Source: Anabaenopsis elenkinii CCIBt3563 (GTDB taxonomy: Bacteria; Cyanobacteriota; Cyanobacteriia; Cyanobacteriales; Nostocaceae). From it: a stretch of DNA of 64,000 bases. The DNA is taken from NCBI RefSeq assembly GCF_015245355.1, contig NZ_CP063311.1, positions 161,911 to 225,910 of the forward strand. Reading direction: 5' to 3'. A program made the translations under genes and the position numbers. Below, one piece after another: positions 1 to 9,168 of this stretch (positions within the stretch are counted from its first letter, which is position 1; every line of letters starts with the position of its first letter). The notes under the pieces were generated by a model. The model did no database searches. It saw only the letters and a program-made list of their open reading frames with translations, and was not told the origin of the DNA.

Positions 1-210
1 AGATGTATCTTCGTTGGGGTCAAAGTTTTCATCCACTGAGAAGTAGATATTATCGTACCACCAACTAGTAGCGTTACCACTACCTTGGTTGGTGACTGTC
101 CAGGAGATGTTAAGGGTTTCTCCCCAACTAACTTCGGTGAGGGTGGGTGTGATGTCAGTAACGATTAAATCTGGTAAATCTGGTAAATCTGAAAGCAAAG
201 TTACAGTCAT
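1..210 (-). CDS. CARDB-like surface protein, N-terminal part (runs off left edge)
   Basis: Only the first 70 codons are present, reading leftwards from an ATG at 210 with no stop before position 1. The visible part has a short repeat of Leu-Pro-Asp units, then a stretch beginning DLIVTDITPTLTEVSWGE and continuing through a WTVTNQGSG motif. That is the pattern of a CARDB (cell-adhesion related) Ig-like module: 'what is known about X', followed by a beta-strand with 'V.N.G'. In cyanobacteria such modules are strung together in large secreted or surface proteins. No classical signal peptide is seen, which is common in proteins exported by type I systems. The function of the complete protein cannot be told from this fragment. 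Confidence 0.6.
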   Translation of the reverse strand, partial: MTVTLLSDLPDLPDLIVTDITPTLTEVSWGETLNISWTVTNQGSGNATSWWYDNIYFSVDENFDPNEDTS

Positions 211-934
211 AAATCACTCTTTCTTAGAATAGTTATTGCTTATATACCGTCATTTATCGGTCTTATACTGCCTTAGCGTTACCCGTCTCAGTCAATATAA
301 ATACAGATGACTCCAATGGATTTTGTAGTATGTCTCTTTTTTGACCAATTTTGTGGTAACTATCGTTGCCTGTTTGGCTGGGAGAAAAACGATTGTTTTA
401 GCTTGTGTATAGCTTTACCGGACTGCATAGCTATAACCTAAATAACTATCATCATTACCGTAGATAATAGGTTAAATTATATTACACATAGTGATTTAAG
501 TCGCGGTATTTTACTTAATAGGTTTCTAACAAATTTAACTTTAGTAAGTTAAGTACAACTATCTAAATTTTTACTACTAAAGTTACTTATATAACAGAAT
601 AATTCTAGCGTCAATTTATTGTTAATTTTATTTACCAAGAAGCTAGGCAAGGGTAAAAAAATCTCTCCCCAAGCTCAAATTGGCTGATTTTGACTGATTC
701 GCTATGATGGAATATGTACAGGAAAATACAGGAGTAGGTTTTTAGATGATCATCAATAGTCTTACCTAAGCATGACCATGGAGACTTCTCAGCAGGGGGT
801 AGGGGTGGGGAATTAGTTTGCAGCATGGGGAGAACTATGTCAAATTACAATAGGCGATCGCTGAAGCTTTTTTGTTTTATACCTGAAGGAGTATTAAGCG
901 ATTACTCTTAATCCCTATTGATTTTTAATTACTT
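211..934. other. gene-poor AT-rich stretch
   Basis: These 724 bases separate the leftward surface-protein gene from the rightward DUF2499 gene, so promoters for both should lie here. The sequence is AT-rich with many short A/T runs and one HIP1 octamer at 854-861. A 64-codon leftward reading frame at 632-826 has no recognisable composition and looks accidental. No RNA gene or repeat was recognised. Confidence 0.5.
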
Positions 935-1279
935 ATGCACGCTCTTTCTATTCCCACCTGGATTATTCATGTTTCTAGCGTTATTGAGTGGATGGTCGCC
1001 ATTTGGTTAATCTGGACTTATGGAGAACTGACTGGGAATCGTACATGGTGGGGATTATCTCTTGCTATGTTACCAGCTTTAGTGAGTGCCATGTGTGCCT
1101 GTACCTGGCATTACTTTGATAATGCAGGATCTTTAGAATGGCTGGTGACCCTGCAAGCTACTATGACCTTAATTGGTAATTTTACACTTTGGGCAGCTGC
1201 AGTATTGATTTGGCGTTCTACTAGGTCACAGGAGAAAACTGAGACCGTCCCTACCCAACCTAGCGAATTAAAGTCATGA
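935..1279 (+). CDS. DUF2499 (Ycf49-like) membrane protein
   Basis: This is a 114-residue protein with three predicted membrane segments (about residues 8-30, 40-60 and 73-93). It contains the Trp/His-rich features of DUF2499/Ycf49 proteins, such as SAMCACTWHYFDN and SVIEWMVAIWLIW. The family is confined to cyanobacteria and plastids and its biochemical role is not established. The stop codon overlaps the start of the next gene (ATGA at 1276-1279), so the two are almost certainly co-translated. The polar C-terminal tail after residue 95 is probably outside the membrane. Confidence 0.85.
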   Translation: MHALSIPTWIIHVSSVIEWMVAIWLIWTYGELTGNRTWWGLSLAMLPALVSAMCACTWHYFDNAGSLEWLVTLQATMTLIGNFTLWAAAVLIWRSTRSQEKTETVPTQPSELKS

Positions 1280-1569
1280 TCTCTAAAGAAACCCTATTTG
1301 CTCTTTCCTTGTTTCCCTACTTGGGTTTTTTGTGGTTTATGAGTCGTACTCCCCAAACGCCGCGTTTAGCCCTTTATGGATTTTACGGAACCCTGGTATT
1401 TGTTGCCATTACCATCCCGGCGGGAATTTACTCGCAATTACATTATGGGGTTTCCTTGGCTAATGTGGATTGGTTGCATGGAGGAGCAGAAGTTTTTTTA
1501 ACCCTTACTAATATTCTGGTAGTGTTGGGGTTCGCCCAAGCGGTAAGAGAATTAAAAATGAAAAATTAA
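1276..1569 (+). CDS. DUF3593 membrane protein
   Basis: This 97-residue protein has three hydrophobic segments and the signature FPYLGFLWFMSRTPQTPR near the N-terminus, followed by GIYSQLHYGVSLANVDWLHGGAE. This matches DUF3593, a family of cyanobacterial and plastid proteins of unknown function. It starts inside the stop codon of the DUF2499 gene (4-base overlap), which indicates an operon and probably a shared complex or process. The ATG at 1276 is fixed by this overlap. Confidence 0.85.
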   Translation: MISKETLFALSLFPYLGFLWFMSRTPQTPRLALYGFYGTLVFVAITIPAGIYSQLHYGVSLANVDWLHGGAEVFLTLTNILVVLGFAQAVRELKMKN

Positions 1570-1633
1570 CGCCCTGCGCAGATAACACTCGGCAAAAATG
1601 CCAATACCATTAATAATTTATAGGCATAGATAA

Positions 1634-2404
1634 ATGGAAGTAATACCAGCAATTGACTTACTAGAAGGACGCTGTGTTAGGCTTTATCAGGGAGACTACT
1701 CCCAGTCACAAGTTTTTAGCGAGAACCCGGTGGATATTGCCAAACAGTGGGTTGACCAAGGCGCAACCAGATTACATTTAGTTGACTTAGATGGCGCTAA
1801 AGCTGGTAAGGTAGTTAACTTGAAAGCTATTGCAGCCATTGCTGAAGCGGTATCTGTACCCATTGAAATTGGTGGAGGGTTACGCGATCGCACTAGCGTT
1901 CAACAAGTATTTAATTTAGGAGTAGAGTGGGCAATTCTGGGAACCATAGCCGTAGAACAACCCCAACTAGTACAAGAACTCTGTACAGAATTTCCCGAAA
2001 AGATTATCATTGGTATTGATGCTCGTAACGGACTAGTAGCAACTCGCGGTTGGTTAGAAACCTCGGAAGTTTTAGCCACCCAGCTAGCTGTGCAAATGCA
2101 AGAACTGGGTGCAGCAGCCATCATCTACACAGATATTCACCGTGATGGTACACTCATCGGACCCAATTTAGCAGCTTTAAGAGAACTAGCACAACAAGTT
2201 TCTATCCCCATCATCGCCTCTGGTGGAGTGAGTTCTGTGAGCGATTTATTGAGTCTCTTGGGTTTAGAAACACAGGGACTAAAAGGCGTAATTGTGGGTA
2301 AAGCCCTATACACTGGTGATATTTACCTCACAGAGGCAATAAAGGCTGTAGGACCTGGGCGTATTCAAGATGTGCCGCCCAATTTTGATTCCAGGTTTGC
2401 TTGA
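1634..2404 (+). CDS. hisA: HisA, ProFAR isomerase
   Basis: The product is 1-(5-phosphoribosyl)-5-[(5-phosphoribosylamino)methylideneamino]imidazole-4-carboxamide isomerase, the fourth step of histidine synthesis, an Amadori rearrangement in the cytosol. The 256 residues form a (beta/alpha)8 barrel. The catalytic Asp lies in [12 protein letters not shown] (D8), and the second Asp is in [16 protein letters not shown]. Phosphate-binding glycine motifs are seen at GGGLRDR and ASGGVSS. Length is normal for the family. The gene stands alone here; the other his genes are not in the window, as is usual in cyanobacteria. Confidence 0.97.
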   Translation: MEVIPAIDLLEGRCVRLYQGDYSQSQVFSENPVDIAKQWVDQGATRLHLVDLDGAKAGKVVNLKAIAAIAEAVSVPIEIGGGLRDRTSVQQVFNLGVEWAILGTIAVEQPQLVQELCTEFPEKIIIGIDARNGLVATRGWLETSEVLATQLAVQMQELGAAAIIYTDIHRDGTLIGPNLAALRELAQQVSIPIIASGGVSSVSDLLSLLGLETQGLKGVIVGKALYTGDIYLTEAIKAVGPGRIQDVPPNFDSRFA

Positions 2405-2429
2405 CCATAAATTATACCTTAATTCATCC

Positions 2430-2990
2430 GTGAACACAACATCAGCCAACAACTCAACTTCGGTTTTTCGTCTGTCTCCGTTAATTCGGCTGACACTATT
2501 AAGCTTATATATAGCACTCACCATCCCATTACCGTTTTTATCCCAGGTAACAGCCGCGCCCATACCCCCAGTATTATTGTGGGTAGGAATTAGCATTGGC
2601 TTTGTAGGTTTATATGGGGTATTGACAGAGCGAGTAATTGTGGATGAGCAAGGGATTCAAGTTACCTACCCCACCTGGGTTCCTAGCTTGTTTCGCAAAG
2701 GATGGATTTTATCTTGGTCAGATGTGAAAGAATTAAAACCCCGTTCCACTGGTCAAGGGGGACTAGTTTATTATTTTCTCAGTCGGGATGGAAAAGCTTA
2801 TTTATTACCCATGCGCGTAGCTGGATTTTCCCGCCTGGTCAAAACAGTAGAAACCAGAACCGGAATTGATACTACAGATGTTCGCACCTTAGCGCAACCG
2901 TGGATGTATGTAGTTTTGTTAGTATTCACCCTGCTGCTGTTATTGGTAGATGCTTGGACTATTAATACAGCCTTAGTCATTGGTCATTAG
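2430..2990 (+). CDS. small membrane protein, PH-like middle region, unknown function
   Basis: The frame stays open back to 2370, overlapping the end of hisA. The GTG at 2430 is the better start because it clears hisA, and it gives 186 residues. Two hydrophobic segments near the N-terminus (LTLLSLYIALTIPLPFL and PVLLWVGISIGFVGLYGVL) are followed by a soluble part of about 110 residues. That part holds VIVDEQGIQVTYP and GWILSWSDVKELKPRSTG, a pattern like the bacterial PH-type domains that sit on membranes. A last membrane segment (WMYVVLLVFTLLLLLVDAW) closes the protein. It lies 25 bases after hisA and 9 bases before an ABC ATPase gene. No function is known to me. Confidence 0.7.
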   Translation: MNTTSANNSTSVFRLSPLIRLTLLSLYIALTIPLPFLSQVTAAPIPPVLLWVGISIGFVGLYGVLTERVIVDEQGIQVTYPTWVPSLFRKGWILSWSDVKELKPRSTGQGGLVYYFLSRDGKAYLLPMRVAGFSRLVKTVETRTGIDTTDVRTLAQPWMYVVLLVFTLLLLLVDAWTINTALVIGH

Positions 2991-2999
2991 TTATTCAAC

Positions 3000-3770
3000 T
3001 TGGAAAATCACAGCCACACCACCCAAATCAGGTTAGAACAAGTTAACTTGTTTGCCAAGCTCAAACCCCAACTTCAGGGATACCCCATACTACAGGATAT
3101 CTCCTTTGGGGTGTTTCCAGGCGATCGCATTGCTATTGTCGGTCCATCCGGTGCTGGTAAAACTTCCTTATTACGCCTGATAAACCGCCTGTGTGAACCT
3201 ACTAGAGGTAAAATTTATCTAGGAAATCAGGAATATAACCAAATTCCTACTATACAGTTGCGCCAGGAGATCACACTGGGATTACAAGAATCAAAACTGT
3301 TAGGAATGACAGTACAAGAGGCTTTAGCTTATCCCTTAATTTTGCGTGGTTGGTCTCAAGAAAAAATTGAACCCAGAATTAACCATTGGATAGAACAACT
3401 CCACATTCCCAGTGAATGGTTAACAAGGACAGAATTACAACTCTCTACCGGAGAGCGACAACTAGTAGCGATCGCCCGTGCTTTAGTCATCCAACCAAAA
3501 GTTTTATTATTAGATGAACCCACCTCTGCTTTGGATGCTAGGACAGCAGCCAATCTCATGGAAGTCTTAATTCAGCTAAATCAAACTCATCAAACAACAA
3601 TTTTGATGGTAAATAACCAGCTTGACTTAGCTCGGGTCTTCTGCACCCAATTATTATACTTAGAGCAAGGTCAGTTATTGACAAATCAAACAGCATCTGA
3701 AATCAATTGGATTAACCTAAGAAAACAGTTGACAGAATCGGAAACCCAAGCAACCCAAGAATGGATTTAA
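3000..3770 (+). CDS. ABC transporter ATP-binding protein
   Basis: This 256-residue cytosolic ATPase subunit has Walker A GPSGAGKT (residues 48-55), the signature LSTGERQLVAIARAL and Walker B VLLLDEPTSALD. The signature is STGER rather than the usual SGGQ, as seen in some short exporter ATPases such as the YbbL/FetA group. No partner permease is adjacent, so the substrate cannot be named. The start is a TTG at 3000, 9 bases after the stop of the membrane-protein gene; no strong ribosome site is visible, and coupling to the upstream gene is likely. It converges with the response-regulator gene, with only 5 bases between the two stops. Confidence 0.85.
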   Translation: MENHSHTTQIRLEQVNLFAKLKPQLQGYPILQDISFGVFPGDRIAIVGPSGAGKTSLLRLINRLCEPTRGKIYLGNQEYNQIPTIQLRQEITLGLQESKLLGMTVQEALAYPLILRGWSQEKIEPRINHWIEQLHIPSEWLTRTELQLSTGERQLVAIARALVIQPKVLLLDEPTSALDARTAANLMEVLIQLNQTHQTTILMVNNQLDLARVFCTQLLYLEQGQLLTNQTASEINWINLRKQLTESETQATQEWI

Positions 3771-3775
3771 TCCAA

Positions 3776-4552
3776 TTAAGAACGTTGACTAATAACTGTA
3801 GATGTAGAGCGTGAGTGAGTGAATCTTTCCTTGCTTAACCTAGTTGGCGGTTGCGGAACATTGGATTTTAAACTTTCCATGTTAAATCTATATCCCACAT
3901 TGCGGATAGTTTGAATTAAACTAGGTTGTCGAGGATCAAGTTCCACTTTTTTGCGTAACGACAAAACATGAGTATCAATAGTGCGGGGATTATCAATCGC
4001 ATCAGGCCAAGCACGACGCAATAATTCCGCACGACTCAAAGCTACTCCTCCAGCCTGTGCCAAAACGTATAGTAAACTAAACTCTTGAGGCGTTAAATCA
4101 ATAAACTCGCCTTGGAAACGTACCCGACGCTGTACCAAATCAATTTGCAAACTGCCATAATCTAAATAAGCTGGTGCAATGGGCGTGCGTTTGCGGCGAA
4201 TTATTGCCTCTACTCTAGCTAAAAACTCCTGCATTCCAAAAGGTTTACTAAGATAGTCATCAGCTCCGGCCTTTAAACCTGCTACAATATCAGCCTCATT
4301 AGTACGAGCTGATAGCATCAAAATTAAAGGTTGTTGCTGACAATGTAACCAGCGACAAAACTCAATACCATCACCATCGGGTAAATCAGCATCTAGAATT
4401 ACTAATGTTGGCTGTTGGCTTAAAAATAATTCCCTTGCTTGATAAATGCTGGCGGCTTGATGGACACGATATTCCAACTGTTGCAAGTGCCATCCCAGCA
4501 ACGACCTTAGATGGGGATTTCCCTCAACGATTTCAATACAAACCGAACCCAC
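3776..4552 (-). CDS. OmpR/PhoB-type response regulator
   Basis: This 258-residue two-component regulator has an N-terminal receiver domain with phospho-acceptor D54 (LVILDADLPDG), S81 and K103 (LSKPF). It is followed by a winged-helix DNA-binding domain (about residues 128-225; IDTHVLSLRKKVELDP...VGYRF) and a short basic tail. The N-terminal acidic pair that holds magnesium is reduced to one residue (IVEGNPHLR). The GTG at 4552 is the only reasonable start because a stop codon lies a short way upstream in frame. The sequence resembles the cyanobacterial NrrA/Rre37 group that responds to nitrogen status more than RpaA, RpaB or NblR, but I cannot prove this. No kinase gene is adjacent. Confidence 0.85.
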   Translation of the reverse strand: MGSVCIEIVEGNPHLRSLLGWHLQQLEYRVHQAASIYQARELFLSQQPTLVILDADLPDGDGIEFCRWLHCQQQPLILMLSARTNEADIVAGLKAGADDYLSKPFGMQEFLARVEAIIRRKRTPIAPAYLDYGSLQIDLVQRRVRFQGEFIDLTPQEFSLLYVLAQAGGVALSRAELLRRAWPDAIDNPRTIDTHVLSLRKKVELDPRQPSLIQTIRNVGYRFNMESLKSNVPQPPTRLSKERFTHSRSTSTVISQRS

Positions 4553-5114
4553 AGCGGCAATACCCCTTAGCGTTGATGAATTTCAAAGTAACAAGCCCAT
4601 GCCCAAGGTTTTGTATTCTTCGTTACTGACATTAGGATTAATTTTAGATTTTCTCATCCTCAAGGTAGTAAAATCCTCAACTGATGCTTTACCCAAGGCT
4701 AAGTTAGTTATATTCTTTAATTTATTCTTAAATTTTTGTTAGTCTAAACAAAATGTGTTTTTCTGTGAATATCATCCTAGGGATGGGTGTATTTTACCCA
4801 CAAACTCTCAACAGGGTGAGACGAAGTTAACCTATATCTGAGTTTTCGCCGGTTTTGGATTAAATATGGTAAAAATATATGAATGGATATCCTAGTAAAT
4901 ACGGAAACTTGCCCCCAGTAATTATAAAAATAGCTTATAAAACTATTGTCTTCTAAATTTTATGGAATACCATAGGATTAGCTTCTGGGGGGGAGGATCT
5001 AGCCTGAGCTAGATATTGCGTCCTTAATGTGAAGGCAAAAAGGTGAAAGTAACACTTCACATTTGAGCGTGAATCGTTTACAATTCTCATTCTAAAGAGA
5101 TTAACATAGCAGTT
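4553..5114. other. intergenic stretch between divergent regulator and DUF6761 genes
   Basis: These 562 bases lie upstream of both flanking genes and should hold their promoters. The composition is AT-rich, with poly-A/T runs around 4700-4760. A small inverted repeat GTGAA...TTCAC occurs around 5042-5060, just upstream of the DUF6761 gene. No open frame with coding character or RNA gene is recognised. Confidence 0.45.
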
Positions 5115-5363
5115 ATGCTCCAAGACACACAAACCATCCGCTATTACCAACGAGTGACTGACGCCTTCGTCGAGCTATGGAATCGCGGTTATCGGACGGA
5201 CGATATGCGGATGTATTTGGATGGGTATCTAGCCGCACTGCGACAAAGCAACGCTATTGAACCTATACTGATTCATCGCCTAGAAGAGGAAGCTAGCCGT
5301 TACCTGTACGATCCATCTAATTTTGCCAGAACTCAACCAGAAGCACAACTTGATTACTATTAA
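5115..5363 (+). CDS. DUF6761 family small protein
   Basis: This is an 82-residue soluble, mostly helical protein with the core YYQRVTDAFVELWNRGYRTDD followed by a MYLDGYLAALR helix and a terminal EEEASRYLYDPSNF segment. It matches the small DUF6761 family that is widespread in cyanobacteria and has no assigned function. It starts at an ATG after an A/T-rich leader. The next gene converges from the other strand. Confidence 0.75.
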   Translation: MLQDTQTIRYYQRVTDAFVELWNRGYRTDDMRMYLDGYLAALRQSNAIEPILIHRLEEEASRYLYDPSNFARTQPEAQLDYY

Positions 5364-5485
5364 TGGCTTATTTAATCCTTTATAACCAGCCACTAGTAGT
5401 TTGCTTAATTGTCAACGCTGTTAATTATATCATATTTCTAGCGTTTGTCAATTTTTTATTGGTATGAAATTCTCGTGCCATTTCG

Positions 5486-5547
5486 TTTATTGATCACGGT
5501 TACATCCCCACCCATAAGGATGTGCGGTTGCAGGCGTGATCAATAAA
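5486..5547. repeat. 13-bp perfect inverted repeat with nested hairpin
   Basis: A perfect 13-base stem (TTTATTGATCACG at 5486-5498, its complement at 5535-5547) encloses a second stem (ACATCC with GGATGT). It lies between two convergent genes. A further small hairpin (CCCCAT/ATGGGG, 5556-5572) sits between it and the grxD stop. It could be a bidirectional terminator or a mobile palindromic repeat; there is no clear T run. Confidence 0.6.
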
Positions 5548-5589
5548 GTTAGCAACCCCATCGGGAATGGGGAATTACCAGAGATGACC

Positions 5590-5913
5590 TTAAGAAGCCA
5601 GTGCCACTTCTACCAATTGCTGCAGTTCACCGTTTTGATAAAGTTCAATCAAGATATCTGAACCGCCCACAAATTGACCGTCAATATAAACTTGAGGAAT
5701 TGTCGGCCAGTTGGAATATTCTTTAATACCCTGACGAATTTCGGGATCTGAGAGAACGTCAACTGTTTCAAAGGGAACCGCCAAGGTGTTGAGAATCTGC
5801 ACAACGTTGTTAGAGAAACCACACTGAGGCATCAACTTGTTTCCCTTCATGAAAACCATGATTTTGTTTTCTTGTATCAAATTATCGATTTTTGCTTTGG
5901 TTTCTGGAGTCAT
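5590..5913 (-). CDS. grxD: monothiol glutaredoxin (CGFS type)
   Basis: This is a 107-residue Grx4-type monothiol glutaredoxin with the CGFS motif at residues 31-34 and the glutathione-binding segments WPTIPQVYI and GGSDI. Such proteins bind a glutathione-ligated 2Fe-2S cluster and pass clusters on or sense iron and redox state, usually together with BolA. The frame extends to a TTG at 5946, but the ATG at 5913 has an AGGAAAC ribosome site nine bases upstream and gives the usual family length. It lies just downstream of the bolA gene on the same strand, which supports a Grx-BolA pair. Confidence 0.95.
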   Translation of the reverse strand: MTPETKAKIDNLIQENKIMVFMKGNKLMPQCGFSNNVVQILNTLAVPFETVDVLSDPEIRQGIKEYSNWPTIPQVYIDGQFVGGSDILIELYQNGELQQLVEVALAS

Positions 5914-5962
5914 GGAATTTTTGTTTCCTATGTTGCTAATAGCCAAAATATCAATAGTCAGT

Positions 5963-6220
5963 TTAGGAAGCTGCTACAGCTTCCCAGGCTGCGGGAGTGT
6001 AGGTTTTTAGGGCCAAGGCATGAATTGCTTCAGTAGACATGGCTTGTCGCAATGCGCCATAAACTAACTGGTGTTGTTGTACCAGTCCTTTATCGGCAAA
6101 CTGCGATGAAACCACGGTTACTTGATAGTGGTCACCGCCACCAGTCAAGTCTTGCACCTGAATTTGGGCATCTGGCAGTTCAGCCTTAATCATCGCCTCC
6201 ACCTGCTGCGGATTAATCAT
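5963..6220 (-). CDS. bolA: BolA family protein
   Basis: This 85-residue BolA-fold protein has the conserved [18 protein letters not shown] segment with the invariant His, followed by [18 protein letters not shown] and a C-terminal [10 protein letters not shown] strand. BolA proteins form heterodimers with monothiol glutaredoxins and share a 2Fe-2S cluster through that His. The grxD gene follows closely on the same strand, so the pair should be made together and act in iron-sulfur traffic or iron regulation. Confidence 0.93.
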   Translation of the reverse strand: MINPQQVEAMIKAELPDAQIQVQDLTGGGDHYQVTVVSSQFADKGLVQQHQLVYGALRQAMSTEAIHALALKTYTPAAWEAVAAS

Positions 6221-6334
6221 CGCAATTCCTGAAAAAACTTACCTTTATATTATTAACAGATACAGCTAGGCAACATATGCTTTTTGGTTTTAGGCAGACT
6301 GACCAGTTGAGACTTTCCAGAAGATGAGTAGAAT

Positions 6335-6931
6335 TTATCGACTTGAGGAAGAGTTAGCCCCTGGCCTGGGAAAGGGTGCATCCACAAAACCTAATTCAAA
6401 TAACTGCTGATAGGCCTTCTGTCCTAAATCCCGTGTGGGATTTTGACTCTTAATAATCTGAATTAACAAAGGGACGGCTAAATGGGGTTGATTTTGCGCC
6501 CGATGTACTAGGGCTAACTGATAGGTGGCTTCGTCTCGCTTTTGGGCTGTTTCTAGGGCTTTTTGGCGCTGGGAATCGGAAATGCGAGGATCAATACCGG
6601 TAAAGCTGGCGTTTAACTCTTGATAGAAATTAGATAATTGATTATAAAGTTGACGAGCATCCTGGAGTTTTTTCGCCGCTAAGGGGTAGTTTTGCTCCGA
6701 AATAGCCGCGGCGGCTTCTGCCATCAGCCGTTCACCGCCCTCTATACTCAAAATGCTGTTACCTTGTGTAGGACGCAGAGTGTTGGCATCGTTGGGTTCA
6801 ACGATTTGTACTTGACTATAGAGACTGGGTAGCTTTTGTACCTGAGCATTGACAGGTGATAGTAGGTTGAGAACTGCTATCAATGATAAAGCCGTGGGGC
6901 TAATTAAAGAGGGAACAGCAGCAGATTTCAT
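6335..6931 (-). CDS. exported helical-repeat protein, unknown function
   Basis: This 198-residue protein has a signal peptide (about residues 1-29, ending at VNA). The mature part holds ERLMAEAAAAISEQNYPLAAKKLQDARQLYNQLSNFYQELN and AQKRDEATYQLALVHRAQNQPHLAVPLLIQII in separate blocks, which look like two or three TPR-type helix pairs. It is probably periplasmic or thylakoid-lumenal. I recognise it as a conserved hypothetical protein of filamentous cyanobacteria but know no function. The start ATG at 6931 is supported by the signal peptide. Confidence 0.75.
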   Translation of the reverse strand: MKSAAVPSLISPTALSLIAVLNLLSPVNAQVQKLPSLYSQVQIVEPNDANTLRPTQGNSILSIEGGERLMAEAAAAISEQNYPLAAKKLQDARQLYNQLSNFYQELNASFTGIDPRISDSQRQKALETAQKRDEATYQLALVHRAQNQPHLAVPLLIQIIKSQNPTRDLGQKAYQQLFELGFVDAPFPRPGANSSSSR

Positions 6932-7092
6932 GGGATCAAGTAGTGCAAATGTGTGGCAAACATCGAAACTTCTAGGTTGCTCTGAATTTAGACTGAAAAT
7001 CGGCGTAACAGAGTTCCCATTCCTCCTGTATAATAACCAAAATAGCGCCTATGAATGAGCAAGCTAATTCCTCTGGTTTTTCCTAGACAGGT

Positions 7093-9168
7093 ATGCCAAG
7101 CAATTTAGGAATGGTTTTACAGCGCGCCGGTGAAGAGTTGATTTTAGAAAAGGCTTTAGACCGCTTCACCGTCCGTCCCTCAACTAAATTTACCTCCGAA
7201 CAATTATCTCAGGTTAACTGGGGTATTTGGCAGTTTAGCATTCCTCAATCACATTTAGAAGTTTTTACAGTCCCACCTGACCAGTTAGAGTTGGCTATGT
7301 CCCAAGCACGAGGTGCTGAATATGTAGCTTTTGCCGGTCATGTTTACACAATTAAAGATCATCCAGAAACTTTTGTTTACCTGAATGACCAAGTTACTAT
7401 TCAATTTGGCTCTGGGGTAGATTCTGCGACAATTGAGGCGATCGCTTCTAGATTTGGTTTAGTTCCACACAAGCCAGTCCTGGGTATTCCTAATACTTTT
7501 GTTTTTCTGGTGAGCAAACAAGCCACAGAAAATCCCCTGAAAATTACTAACCAGTTACAATCCTGCTCAGAAGTATTAGTTGCTGAACCTAATATCCTGA
7601 TTAAAACTGAATTACATTACAGACCTGGTGACCCCCTATATCCTCAGCAATGGTATCTCCACCACAATGGCGGTAACCAGTTGGTAGCTGGTTCTCATAT
7701 TTCCGTAGAAGGCGCTTGGGATATTACCCGCGGTGTCCGTTCTGTAGTTGTCGCCATTGTCGATGATTCTTTTGACCTGAACCATCCAGATTTTCAAGGT
7801 AAGGGCAAAATTGTTGCTCCTAGAGACTTGAGAAACAATGGTTTTTTACCTATACCTGGCGAAGGACAAACCAGTCATGGGACTGCTTGCGCAGGAATAG
7901 CTATTGCCGAAGAAAATGGTCACGGAATTGTGGGCGTTGCTCCTGGTTGTGCATTGATGCCCATTCGGAGTACTGGTTTCTTAGATGATCAATCCGTTGA
8001 GGATATGTTTGACTGGGCGATTAATCAAGGGGCTAGTGTGATTTCTTGTAGCTGGGGAGCTGCTGCTGTATATTATCCCTTATCTTTGCGCCAACGGGCT
8101 GCCATTACCCGTGCTGCTACTACAGGTCGCGATGGTAAAGGTTGCGTGGTAGTGTTTGCAGCGGGAAATGCTAACCGCCCCATTAACGGGGTTGTGTATG
8201 AACAGAATTGGCCAAGAAATTTGTTACAAGGAAATACAAATTGGTTAAATGGATTTGCCGTACATCCTGATGTAATTACCATTGCAGCTTCTACTAGTTT
8301 GAACAGGAAAGCTGCTTACAGTAACTGGGGCACCAATATTACAGTGTGTGCTCCTAGTAACAACGCCCCACCAGTATTTTCATTTCAGGGTCGGGGTTTT
8401 GTCAATACACAACCCGATATTACTACGACTCTTCACGGACGGGGAATTTTAACTACTGACCAAGTAGGTGCAGCAGGTTATGATCCTGGTGATTTTACCA
8501 ATAATTTCGGCGGTACTTCCAGCGCTACTCCGATAGTCGCGGGTGTGGCGGCATTAGTTCTGTCAGCAAATCCTAACTTGACCGCCCAGCAGGTAAAGTT
8601 AATTCTAGAGGAAACTGCTGATAAAATTGTCGATTCTCACCCTGACCCTCAGCTAGGTATTCAAGCAGGTACTTACGACAATAACGGACATTCTCAATGG
8701 TTTGGTTATGGCAAAGTGAATGCAGCTAGGGCGGTGGCAGCAGCAGTAAAAATACGTACTTCTTCATTGCCCTTGAATTTACATATTAGGGGTGAAAATT
8801 TCTGTGAGGTCACTATTCCAGATGATAATCCAGATGGGGTCAAAAGTGCGATCGCCATTACTGAATCCCACCCCATTAAAGATATTCAAATAACAGTTAA
8901 TATCACCCATGATTTTTTAGGCGATTTAGAAATTTATCTAATAGCTCCCAATGATCGACAGGTGTTATTACAAAGCCGCACCTTAGGCCGCCGCACTACT
9001 TTACACACAACCTACACAATTAGCTCCCGCCCAGCCCTCAAACAATTACTATCCCTTTCATCTCAAGGAATTTGGCACTTATGGTTAATCGATTATTCCC
9101 CACAAGATGTAGGAAAACTCAATCATTGGTCATTAGTGATTGGAGTTGCTGATATTTTTGATTCTTGA
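7093..9168 (+). CDS. S8 subtilisin-like serine protease with P/Homo B domain
   Basis: This 691-residue protease has an N-terminal pro-like region of about 190 residues. The subtilase domain carries the catalytic triad D224 (AIVDDSFDL), H262 (SHGTACAGIA) and S476 (GGTSSATPIVAG), with oxyanion N359 (FAAGNAN). The last 130 residues form a P/Homo B beta-barrel (HDFLGDLEIYLIAP...GIWHLWLIDYSPQDVGKLNHWSL) as in kexin-type and calcium-dependent proteases. It resembles the calcium-dependent protease PrcA of Anabaena in size and layout. No clear signal peptide is visible, consistent with a cytosolic enzyme. Its last 46 bases overlap the end of the convergent acyltransferase gene. Confidence 0.93.
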   Translation: MPSNLGMVLQRAGEELILEKALDRFTVRPSTKFTSEQLSQVNWGIWQFSIPQSHLEVFTVPPDQLELAMSQARGAEYVAFAGHVYTIKDHPETFVYLNDQVTIQFGSGVDSATIEAIASRFGLVPHKPVLGIPNTFVFLVSKQATENPLKITNQLQSCSEVLVAEPNILIKTELHYRPGDPLYPQQWYLHHNGGNQLVAGSHISVEGAWDITRGVRSVVVAIVDDSFDLNHPDFQGKGKIVAPRDLRNNGFLPIPGEGQTSHGTACAGIAIAEENGHGIVGVAPGCALMPIRSTGFLDDQSVEDMFDWAINQGASVISCSWGAAAVYYPLSLRQRAAITRAATTGRDGKGCVVVFAAGNANRPINGVVYEQNWPRNLLQGNTNWLNGFAVHPDVITIAASTSLNRKAAYSNWGTNITVCAPSNNAPPVFSFQGRGFVNTQPDITTTLHGRGILTTDQVGAAGYDPGDFTNNFGGTSSATPIVAGVAALVLSANPNLTAQQVKLILEETADKIVDSHPDPQLGIQAGTYDNNGHSQWFGYGKVNAARAVAAAVKIRTSSLPLNLHIRGENFCEVTIPDDNPDGVKSAIAITESHPIKDIQITVNITHDFLGDLEIYLIAPNDRQVLLQSRTLGRRTTLHTTYTISSRPALKQLLSLSSQGIWHLWLIDYSPQDVGKLNHWSLVIGVADIFDS

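Noticed and set aside
632..826. 64-codon leftward frame in the first intergenic stretch
   Set aside because: No family resemblance, no ribosome site, odd composition; likely chance.
3776..4552. Naming the response regulator NblR
   Set aside because: The receiver sequence and N-terminus do not look like NblR; the NrrA/Rre37 group is closer but unproven, so no symbol was given.
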